Shown: positions 44,882 through 55,800 of the stretch, piece by piece
Layout of the letters: each line of letters opens with the position of its first letter
Position numbering within the stretch: position 1 is the stretch's first letter
NCBI RefSeq assembly: GCF_025370935.1
Contig: NC_133495.1
Span: 1,375,030-1,439,029 of the forward strand
From: Choristoneura fumiferana
Taxonomy: Eukaryota > Arthropoda > Insecta > Lepidoptera > Tortricidae
Direction: 5' to 3'
Length of the DNA: 64,000 nucleotides
Position numbers and translations under genes: made by a program
The notes under the pieces: model-generated
What the model was told of the DNA's origin: nothing
The model's database searches: none
Seen by the model: only the letters and a program-made list of their open reading frames with translations

Positions 44882-47316
44882 TTATTGGCGTTTCATTAAA
44901 GGTTCTATAGAGTCAACCAATTGGTCCAAGCAGACCATAGTAGTGCAGTGTAGTTTGCCGATAGCAGAACACACGCAGGTATTGCAGTGAACGCGATACG
45001 TATTCCCCGGGGTGCAAGTTTGATTTTCATCTTTGAGCTCTGGTAAAGAATGAATGTACTTCCTTCTAAATGTGGTGTCGTCATCAAGCTCCGGCAATAC
45101 ACAGTCATTATTAGTGCACTGCAGGCTTCCAAATTTATCACAAGTGCAATTGTTGCAATCGATCCAATACTTTTCTTCAGGAATGCATTCTTCTTGAAGC
45201 CAAGATCTTTCCAGATTAAGCAATTCAAAAATTTTTTTATGCTGCACTGGTTGAATATGTCTATCTCCAATTTGGACGCAAAAATCGTTTACAAAGACGT
45301 TGGCGTTGGTGCACGCGCATAACTGATCGTCTCCTCTTATGAGGTCTCCGAATTGGCATTTCGCTGTTTTACTTTTAACACATCTTCGGTTAGAGCATTT
45401 AGCTTCATTAATGAGACCCGACTCTGGACAGATGCATACGTTGCAACCGACCACGTAAAGAATTCCAGGCTCACAAGTGACCCGTGCTTGCAATTTTTTT
45501 TGTGGGCGACTCCATATGGTTTGCATAAATTTGAAAACGTTCTGGCAGCTTTCGGATCGCCAGCGTCCAAAACTGGTGCACTCGCAGATGATGTGGCGTA
45601 CTTGATAAACTTGCAACGGCTGGCATCGAGTCACAAACATTTGTTCTGCGAAAAAAAAACGCTGTTATACTTATCAGTTACTTACCTTTTAATTTTTCTC
45701 TCTGTACTTATCTGGTTTTCTGTATCTATTTGTGGTGTACAATAAAGAGGCATTTTTGTATTGTACGGTCGGTTCCATAACTTATGTACCCATCCATTTT
45801 TTCATACTAAGTATAGTTGCATAGAAAAGTGGATACTTATGTGAAAAGTGGGCACCGAATGTACACACAGCTCGATTCACAAGAGCTGGCACGAATAGTT
45901 TGAATGAGTAAACTAAAGTATCTGTGGTAGTTTTTTTTTACATTCTTGCTTGCTGCATGCTTGTTATAATTGTAATATACCGACTTCAAAAAAGGAGGAG
46001 GTTTTCCAATGTTTGTAAGTATTGTTTTTAGCCTAAATTGAATGACTTTGACTTTGACTGTCTGCTACCTACTTGAATACACTCCACACAAATGTGAAAA
46101 TGTCATGTAGGTATCAGTCATTTTCCTATTTTTTTCAACAGCGAGTTAGTTGCGTATAGCGCCGAAGATGCCCTATTATTATTGTACGAGAGTGTACAAT
46201 ATGGCATTTTTGGCGCTATGCGCAGCTAACTCGCTGCACATTCGCAGCGACATCGTTGCGCTCTCGTGGCGACATCGTTGCGCGGCTCGCAGCGAACTCA
46301 CTGCGCGCTCGCCTCGCTTTCAACTCACCCGCAAATCGCAAGTGTGATGGCCCTTAGAGCAGTGTTCCATCGATTGTCACATACGAACTTGACAAAGTAT
46401 AGTATAGATATAACGATGAAGTTTGACTAACCGGTGAGGTTCTCTCGGCATGGCACCTGGCGGCAGTGGTACAGGCCCTCCATGGTGCAGAGGCAGTCAT
46501 GGCAGGGCCCTCGCACGAACTCCGTCGCCAGGCACGGCAGGCGCGGCGAGACTAGCGCCACACGCCATTCCAAATGAATAATTTGTTATTTTCCTTTTAA
46601 TATCCTTTGCCATTGGGTCGGAAGTGGCAGACGGAATAGGCCTAAAGCCATGCTGAGCCAGTGTCCGATTCACAACCGCAATGACACATACTATCCATCG
46701 TGTTGTCTATTTTATAGTTATGTACTGTATATTACTACAAGTTAATGTATATTGCCGAATAAACATTTTCTTTCTGTACGATACAAGCATCGCACATTCT
46801 AAGCGTCAGCACTATTCATAATTCATTCATTTCTTTATTGTAGTATGCTCATTAATTGTAATATCATTCAGTCAATGTATAAACGTGCTCCTAGCTAGTA
46901 CATTTGTACCTTGAGTATCAATAAAATCATATACTGTCACCAGTGTTTCTATCAAGTACCAATTATCAGATCAACGTTGTACGTATCCCGTACACTTTAA
47001 TTCTTTCTTTCTTATTTGTACTAAATACTATTGTTGTGTCTTGTGTTGTGGATACTTAAATGTAAGTATTTTCTTTTTATAGTTTTTTATCTTGCCGTCG
47101 TTCGGGGAAGTTATGCGTGTAAATACATTTCGGCGATCCATTTTTATTTATATAGATTAGAACATAGATAGAAGATAAATAGATAGATTTATTGAAAGAC
47201 TTTCTTTTGTAATAGGATAGATAGATGAATGAATACTTACATGAAGCTTCTATATCAGATAGATGACATAAAACTAATAGTAAGGCAAAATACGCTGGCG
47301 CCATAGTCGTAGCCAT
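44882..47316 (-). CDS. pacifastin gene D: secreted inhibitor-like protein, six domains
   Basis: Exons in coding order: 47241-47316, 46432-46551 and 44882-45645 (stop TAA), all introns phase 1, giving 319 residues. Exon 1 is a clear signal peptide (MATTMAPAYFALLLVLCHLS). Exon 2 has one six-Cys domain (CHDCLC...CRQVPC). Exon 3 starts with the four-Cys head (IICEC...GRW...C), followed by a canonical domain (CNVCICPESG), a second four-Cys domain (CQFGDLIRGDDQLCAC) that again lacks C2 and C6, and two canonical domains (CNNCTC...CTNNDC and CNTCVC...CTTMVC). Predicted P1 residues are Gln, Asn and Thr, not typical of trypsin inhibitors. The protein ends MKRQ. A TATA box lies 51 bp upstream of the ATG. 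Confidence 0.93.
45690..45775 (+). repeat. short element (GGTGTACAATAAAGAG family)
   Basis: Shares TTTTCTGTATC...GGTGTACAATAAAGAG and a TTGTATTGTA tail with 13541-13620 and 52925-52985. Probably the 3' end of a SINE-like element. In intron 2 of gene D. Confidence 0.7.
45870..46130 (+). repeat. dispersed repeat (ACAAGAGCTGGCACGAAT family)
   Basis: Shares ACAAGAGCTGGCACGAATRG, CACACAAATGTGAAAATGT and GTCATTTTCC with 62640-62770 in the same orientation. The copy here is longer because of an internal stretch with ACCGACTTCAAAAAAGGAGG, itself a common moth repeat end. Confidence 0.7.
46139..46236. repeat. hairpin / MITE in intron 2 of gene D
   Basis: CAGCGAGTTAGTTGCGTATA pairs with TATGCGCAGCTAACTCGCTG, with GCCGAAGATGCC and GGCATTTTTGGC inside. 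Confidence 0.85.
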
Positions 47317-47366
47317 AATGACAACTTCAATTCCAAATAGTAATAAAGCAACAAACAGTAATTACT

Positions 47367-47374
47367 ATTTTATA
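47367..47374 (-). promoter_or_regulatory. TATA box candidate for pacifastin gene D
   Basis: The minus strand reads TTATAAAATAG, 51 bp upstream of the ATG at 47316. That leaves room for a short 5' leader. It is the clearest core promoter element in the cluster. Confidence 0.5.
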
Positions 47375-47559
47375 AGCCATAAACGTTCTTATTACCTCCG
47401 TTTAATTCCTTGCCCAATCTAAATTTAGGAGCCATAAATGGAGCCAATTTGTAATTAAATCGATGATTAGACAAAACCTAGAGCAAAACCGATAAAATTT
47501 ATGGAAAACTGGTATTTTCACACAAGTGATATGATAACCATACACTTCGTTTTTAGGGT

Positions 47560-47775
47560 TCGGTTAAAATGGCAAAAACGGAAGCTTTATAGTTTCGCCA
47601 TGTCTGTCTGTCTGTCCGTCCGCGGCTTTGCTCAGCACGAATATATATGTAAACTATGCCGACAAAATGGTACAATGAAAAATTCAAAAAAAAATTTTTT
47701 AGGGTACCTCCCATGGACGTAAAGTGGGGGTGATTTTTTTTTCTAATCCAACCTTGTAGTGTCAATCAACGGTTT
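47560..47775 (+). repeat. dispersed repeat (CTTATAGTTTCGCCATGTCT family), copy 2
   Basis: Same family as 27786-28055 and 57912-58150, with a (TGTC)n run after CGCCATGTCTG and the AGGGTACCTCCCATGGACGT block. Confidence 0.8.
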
Positions 47776-49272
47776 TTTTGATGACAGAGTGGTAAGATAA
47801 AAAATGAAACGACCAAATAACTTCAAACGTTTTATTCACTTGCGATTCCACAACTTAAGTTTATTACGTATCTTCTAATACAGGGTACGAAACGTACTAG
47901 ATTAAGCCACTTATCCGATGTACATCACTTACTAACTAGTCTCAATTATACCTACAACACACACTTTTAAACTAAGGAATGAAATGGGTATTTTTCCTAC
48001 GTTACTATTGTGATGAACAATTGGATGGCCGACAACATGAATATGAATTGATTTGGTAATGACTAATGATTATCTGACCGCAATTAGAACAGAAATTTAA
48101 GGTATATTAGTAATTTAATTGATATCATTTTGAGTAATATGTAGACGTTATGAAAATATATGTTAATGGCCGTTAAATCGGCACGTATACCTACATAATA
48201 TATTAGAATTAAATAAAAATAGTTTGTTTATTTGTCAAACTTATCCGTAATTGACATTTATTTTTGCCAAAGTAGAGTCCAGATTGTACCTTATGGAAAA
48301 ATATACCTCTGCTCTGATAATTCGATTCAGAAATATTCCACTAACAACAGTACCTAATTTACTCGTACTTGCGTAAAATTGGCATTCTGAGCTTATTCCT
48401 ATTCTGATTACGGTTCGATAACAAAATGCGAAACATTCACACATTAGACATTCATACTAACCTAAAAAAATTCTATCGTTAATTTTGAAATTTGAATTAT
48501 GAAGCCCTTAACGTAACCCTGTTTTGAAATTTTGCAGACTGCATCATTGATAGAAATGATTGCGTCAATTAAAACTTGTACAGTTCATGGTTAAAAATTT
48601 AACAAATACGTTAATGATACTGTTAATGCTACATTTAAATAAGGGTCGCGCACATTCAACTACAAAAAATCTACAGAGTAGATGTCGATTAGGAATCAAA
48701 TCTTTCTTACGGCAGAAATCAAAATTGTTAAATCACAACAAAATAAATGTTAACTAACGAAGCTGCAGTTCCTTACGTACCTTTATTAAATAAGTACTAG
48801 TTAATATTTATATAAAAATAAGGCTTTACAACAAACATGGATGTTGGTAATCTAACTCTGAACAAGTTATCATCTAAAGATACGTCAAACAAGATGTCAG
48901 AAGTCAGTTGAGTACTCATAAGTTTCTCAATATACCCAGAATAGCATTGAGTGATAGTTCATGTAAGTATAATAGATCAATAGACTGTGTCACTCCTTTT
49001 TTAGTTATACTTATACAGCCATTGGTTTACGTATCGCATCGATCATATAACGTCCCAGATTGGCCGAAGTCGACACAACCTTGAGAAGCAACACTGCAGA
49101 CTAAAAGCCAATTTTGTCAACATCATACACTTTGCTAGAACTACAGCATGCACTAAGCCGTCTATGCTCAAACCAGGAACAGACTCCAGCAATAATGATA
49201 ATGTCGGATAGAACGAAGCGCTAAACATATTTGATACGCTGGAACGGCTCAGTATTATGAATAGAGTTTCTG

Positions 49273-49411
49273 CACCACTACCATGAGTTTACAGTGACCG
49301 TACTCGATAGCGACGGCGTAAATTATTTGTATGGAGCATTGTACAGCGCCTTTACAAATAATTTACGCCGTCGCTATCGAGTACGGTCACTGTAAACTCA
49401 TGGTAGTGGTA
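49273..49411. mobile_element. perfect-arm hairpin / MITE downstream of gene F
   Basis: CCACTACCATGAGTTTACAG near 49275 pairs with CTGTAAACTCATGGTAGTGG ending near 49409. Pairing appears unbroken for about 56 bp around a loop of roughly 20 bp. Confidence 0.95.
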
Positions 49412-49878
49412 CTGTGGTTGCATTAAAATTTTGCCGGTGACTGTACGTATTAGGGTTCTATGTATCACTATTCCAAGCATATGCTCATCGGAGAACTGAC
49501 TTTGCAATTAATCAAATGGAACCTGATTGAATGAAGTATATTGCTATACACATGCACTCCAGAACCAACCTAATCTCAATGTCAACCTTACTTACTTCTA
49601 TTACTTAAGGAAAGGAACTAGTGCAAGATTACGGTATCTACTGATTTTGTTCTCAATATCTTAAGTAAAACATATCTAGTAGTAACATGTACCTTATCGG
49701 AGTTCACTATCCTTATGTTAGTTACCGCTGGTCACCCCTAAACTAAACCTATCACTGACGTCAAAATTTTCTGTCCTCTAAGAATAGAAACGATGTCACA
49801 TGAACTTTCGAACCTTACTCGTTATCATAACGACAGATGACAGTCGGTTCTGTGTGCATGCGTGTAATACTAGAGGCA

Positions 49879-52800
49879 TTAAGGCGTAAGGTCTTCATCA
49901 CAGATGAAAAGTGTGCAGAAAACGCTTTTGCCATCAGCAGAGCAGCTGCAGTCATTGCAGGATTGCTTGAACTGCTCGCCAGGGTTACAGCGGAAACTGG
50001 ACTCCGTTGCTGCAGAAGAAAAATTATTTATCGTGAAATATCTCCGACACTTCTCCGATTATTTGACTCAGATAATTTTCTGCATCTTTTGCCATAACCT
50101 AAGTATATGTGACCAATGAGTTTGTCTCCAATCAGATTATGAAAGAAGCAAATACCCCGGTATAGCAATACTGAAATTTTCAATCGCTCTTTGAAATTCT
50201 ACGTGTGTGCGTGGTAAGAGTGCTGATTTATTCCATCAGTGTAACAAAGAAATCCCAACTGTGTGTAAAAAGCTTTTGGGCTGGAAACTTCTAATAAAAA
50301 ATACTTATTCTAGTAATTGTCCGTAACTCTGCGTTATCTGTCAGTAAGTCAATCAGTCAGTCAGTCATATTATTTTTTTATCTACTCCGGAATTTTCAAA
50401 GTTCGCTGTTGACGGATAAACCAAGCAGGATACCAAGCGTTTTTTTGTAGTAGGGGACTTACTAGATACTTTGTTGTCCTCTTTATTGGGACACCGCTTG
50501 AGGGTACAGATGGCATGCCCCCCGTCCTCCGTGCAGCGGCACACGTTGCAGCCCTGGTCGAATACACTCCCGGGGACGCAGTCTGCTGGGACCTTGTGAG
50601 ACACGTCTGAAAAGTCGAAAATTCTTGTAATAAAAGGGCAGATTATAAATTTCAGAATTAATTCTTTAGTTACCAGAAAGTTTTACTCGTATTATTAGCA
50701 GGAGAATACCATATTGCTAAATATGCTATGTTTTCTAGTCCAATTTTGTGATGATATCCAAATTATCAGCTTGCTTACTCCTCTGTCAAAGAACCACCAA
50801 TACAGTTTCAATTATTCTTTTGAGAAGGATTACCAAGTGTGACAATAATTTTTCTCTCCCAGTAAACCCGCCAACCCGTTTCTATCCTATAACATAAAGT
50901 ACCAAAAAGGTATTTTCACTGATATCCTCACCTCTTCTTCTCCTGGTGCCACCATTGTTGTTGTTGTTGAGAGCGTTGCAATCAATGCGGGTGCAGGAGA
51001 AGTTCTGGCCCGCACTGTCACAGAGGCACTTGTTGCAGTCCATCCGGAACTCCTGGTCCGGCTTGCAGGTCTTCGGTGGTTCCTACTGAGAGATGAGGCG
51101 TTATATCTTGGAAATGGTGATTGCGAATAACTGAACAAGTGCCACCAGAGTTGAGGTCACGCACACAAGAACATGTCACGTAATGACAGCGGGATTATGA
51201 CAATGATTCATTTTAAGTATTCATTCACCTTTTATGCAATCAGTTCTTTATGTAGCTGTGTGTGTAATCATTCACTTCAACTCTCGTGGCACTACCTATA
51301 GTGAATAATATTTTGCCATTGTATTTTGTCGGAAAACTTCGTCATCTTGCTTTCTCATCTAGCTTACTGAATCTTACTCGTACGTCATTTTACTAGCAAT
51401 AAAGATGACAGCAGGGTGTTGTTTATTGGGCATTACCATGTTGGGCTTAGTAATTTTTTGAAAGAAGTTTTTAAGATAAATTGACTGTACGTTACCTGTG
51501 GAGCTGCTCTGACTTTCCTCGACAGTGTCTGATTCTGAAATCAAAGAAGGAATAATTTTGATAAGTATTCTATTTTGAAGTGACCAGATCTTTTACCATC
51601 ACCATAATTAGGAGTTAAAAGTGGAAAATTAGGAAAAGTAAAGATAATTTAGGAATTTAATGAAAACACAAGCAGTATCAAATTATTTATTTATAAATGA
51701 AAACACCCATTCCAAGCAATAGAAATATAACGATAACAACTTATGATTGCCGGAAATAAGCAGTAGGTAAACGTCCGAGTGGTTGACCCGCTAATGCTCA
51801 GTAGATACTGCTGTTACAGCTATTGCTGACACAAATTTAAATATGGCAACTATTGAGACTGTGACGTGATGAGCACGTTTAACTTACAGCTTCAGTTTTA
51901 ATCCTCGATTCTTTTTATTTATAGAAAGAAAATAACTTGGTTCAAGTCATAATGACATTACAGAAAAAGTTGATCCACATTTATCGTCTAATGCACATAC
52001 CCATCATCTTAATTGCATTCACCATTTCTTTTCGACGGTAGAATCTACCAAGAATGAAAACGATTGTGATTGCGCATAGACAATAACGTCTCTAGACAAA
52101 CTTTAATAAGTATAAGTATTTCCCAGCGTATCCGTCGCAGTAGGAAGAGAAGAAACTATAGCCATCACCAGATCCTATTGTAGGAGCAAGACCAGCACAA
52201 ACCTTGACGTCTTTGATATCTTCATCGACGCATGCGCGGCGGGTGCACGAAAAGGACTTGCCATCAGGATCACAGCGGCACATGTTGCAGTCCAACTCAA
52301 ATACTTCATCAGGGCGACACTCACGTTTTATGATACGGAGCTTCTGCTTTTAATTGGTGATTGAAAAACAAGAGAATGGTAAGGAGAAGTAGTACTTCTG
52401 AATACAGAGTACAAAGAATCTCTAAATATCATTAGGGGAACAATCCATTGTTCCAACAGTGGACATATTTTAGATAGCTAATTAATTAGGTAACCTAAAC
52501 AGGTCTGTATAAAAAAAATTACTACAAGACAAGAAGTTTAACTAGTAGTTCGTTGCAGAAGCTATGGCCCCTCCCATAGGCAATACTTATCAGATAAGGA
52601 TGTATTGTAGAAACACAAAAATAGTTGGCAGATACCTCTGCCTTCTTGAAACTCATCAGCATATTTATGTACTATCATGACATTATTCATTGCTTATTTT
52701 ATTATAATTGTACCGCCGATAAGTAAAATACCACTAGATCATTACACTACCTATACACATCACACACCCAGGTTAGCTGGAAGAGGTCCCTTTTAGGGAT

Positions 52801-55800
52801 AAGCTCGCTTTTGCTCTCCTCTCTGTGTATTTGTATTTCTTGATATTTTTTATTTGAATTAAATACACATACATACACACACTAGACTAGATAATCAGTC
52901 GCACTAGATCATTACACTAGATTATTGTTTTCTGTATCGTTTACTATTTGTGGTGTACAATAAAGAGTCATTCTATTGTATCATTAATCAGCTACCTCTG
53001 GTTTCGAATCCTCCACCTCCGGTTCATCTGGCAGGTCGGGGATACACACGCGTCTGGTGCACATATAACTCGTGCCATCTTCATTGCACCAGCAAGTGTT
53101 GCAGTTCATGATGAACATGCGATTCTCCACGCATACCTTCTTCTTTGTGACGTTAGCCTTTAGGGCAGATTTTACGGCCTAATGATGAAAAGGATCGTGA
53201 TGCATTATATGTAAATGAGACTTGCTCTGTTTCACCACTCATGGATAAATGTAATGTGGCAGATATCTGTGAAGCTCTGTTTGATTTGTCCTACTAATCA
53301 TATCTCTCCGTCGCATACAATTTATCAATGAGTGGTTAACAGTTCTTTATGTCGATGATATTGTCACGTATTTACTCCCATACACTTCTGCAACTTTCTG
53401 TGTTGCAATAGGTGGTTGTGCGTGCTTGTTTATCTTCAGGTGACTCGTTTGATTCATTTGCATCTTATTAAATAAAAAAACGTGTGCCATAGCAATAAAA
53501 ATATTAAATTTTCGCAATGCAATTCGTGAATGGAAGTGTAAGAGACGTGCGAGGTGCAGGGTATGCGGGCATTGAGTTCCCGAACAGTGTTGATTTATGC
53601 TCTAGTAACCGCCTGCACGTCTTTGCTCTTAGGTTTTAGAAGTGTACCGCCATTATCTTCAAAATAAATAATAATTTGCTTCTCGTTTTGGACTTTTTTC
53701 TCCTGTTTTACCATCTTCCGACTACTACGTATAAAAAACTTCACAAATATTAGGAAGAGCCTTCAAAGTTATACAATAGGTTCTGAAACAGAGTAAATAC
53801 TAGTAGATAAAGAAAAAAAGTAATTCTTAAAAAGCTAGGTCTGTTTAATATATGTTATTTTGTATAGTTAATACTAGACTTTTCACAATGTTTTTGATAC
53901 TTTGTTATTTGCTGTTTCTTCACTTTTTAACGGAACTATTGGCTTCATGTCCTGTAACAAAAAGGCAAATAATGATGAAGGCTCCCCAAAATTAACCAAG
54001 AATGCTTCACTTAGTGGCTGAACAAGACCTAATGAACACCCATGAAAAAATCTTCACTTTTTTTAGCCTGTTTGTATCCTATCAAAAAGAAAATACAAAC
54101 AAAATATAATGTAAATGTGTCCTGTCCCTTTCACTTTGATACTGACATACTATTATAGTAATAAAATGATCTTATCTAGAGACAAGTTGATAGGCAAGGG
54201 TTTAGGGACCACTGACATTAAGCTCATGGAAGACCTCGACATCCTCAGGCGGAGGGCAGGGCTTGTTAGTGCAGCTGAAGTCGGTTCCGTCAGCGTTGCA
54301 ATGGCAGGGGTTGCAGCTGACGAAAAAAGTCGAGCTCGGCTTGCATACAGAATGGCGTTCTATGTGATCTACACCCTAAAAGTAATCAAAAAGTTTCTTT
54401 AGAAGTATTTTAAGAATGAAATGATCTAATTTAACGGGATACAAGGTATTTCAATTTTAATTATCCCTTGTTCATCAAACTTATATACTTTTGTTTCATG
54501 TACTTACTTACACACAATGTTATTGAAGAAAAAAATCTTTTGCTTTTCGACAGTAATTACTTTTATAATTTCAATGAGACTGATGTCATATTTAATAACT
54601 ACTGCATGCATAAAAAGCAGTCTTAAAAACGATATCTTAACTTAATAATATTCAAGTAACTGAATCGTAAAGACATAATAATCATAAACGGAACATTACC
54701 TCGTTTTCCATAAAGACTTCTACTTCCTTATCCAGATCTTCTTTATCTTTATCCATGCATTCGTTCTGTGTGCATTCATAGCTCTGCCCTGTCGCCGAAC
54801 ACTTGCAAGTATTGCACTCATTTTGAAAATCCTGATTCGGTTTGCATACTGATCTCTTTATAACGTGATGCATTGCTTGATTGTTACGTTCATTACCATC
54901 GAGAGTTTCTAATTCGCCCAATTCATTATTCACACTTTTTAGATCAGCATCCACTCTGACATTGTGCTTATTATGATTTATGTACGAAGTTTCCAATACT
55001 TTTAATTCTTCTTCACTTAATACATCAGATTGAACTATTTTAACAGTCTCTTTTGATTCTTGTTGATTATTCAAGATATGATTATTTTCATCTTGGATTT
55101 TGTAATCAGTGAATGGACCTTTTAACCTTTTCACGTCTAGGCCTTCTAAATTATTATAAAATTTTGTATACTGTCCAGGTGTCTCCACGTAATTATCCAC
55201 GAAGTCATCTAAATCTTTCAGATTCATTTCGGTGAGATTATATTCATCTAGTGCTATAGCTGGTCCATCATCATCATTAGTTTCATCATTTTCTTTAAAT
55301 CCAATCAAAATATTGTCAACGATCTTTGGTACTTTCGATAATCTGCCCTAAAATTTTGATTACTGTATGATTCATATGCCTTTTATAAAAATAAATAACA
55401 TGTACTCATACAATATTAACAAAACAGTGACATACCTTGTGCATTTACCACCGGGTTATGTGACAATTCAACCACCAGTTTTATTTCTAACGCTATATCC
55501 ATAGTGCAAAATGAGGGTAGTGTTTACGTAACAGTGATTTAGGTTTCTCCCCAAAAATATATAAAACCTCGACCTTCAGAAAGAAGCTGCCTTTATGCCA
55601 TCCAAAAAAACTGGGCCCCGTTCGCGATCCATAACATTGTATGCCATAATGTAATCTTTGTCATACATAACGATCATTTGCCATAACTCTTTTTTTCTCT
55701 AAAGCTATAAAATTTTCAGGAACTTTCAAATGCCCGATATCCTGTAGAATCTTATAGGTTAGGTTAGGTTTATTTTATAACAATCAGGAATTATTTATAG

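Larger units (their letters stand above)
47317..49878. other. intergenic between pacifastin genes F and D
   Basis: No exon supported. It contains the gene D promoter and the repeats at 47560-47775 and 49273-49411. Confidence 0.6.

Noticed and set aside
55440..55510. minus-strand 67-nt Met-started frame with a GTATGT donor, as a signal exon
   Set aside because: The peptide (MDIALEIKLVVEL) is not a signal peptide and its phase does not fit exon 6 of gene F.
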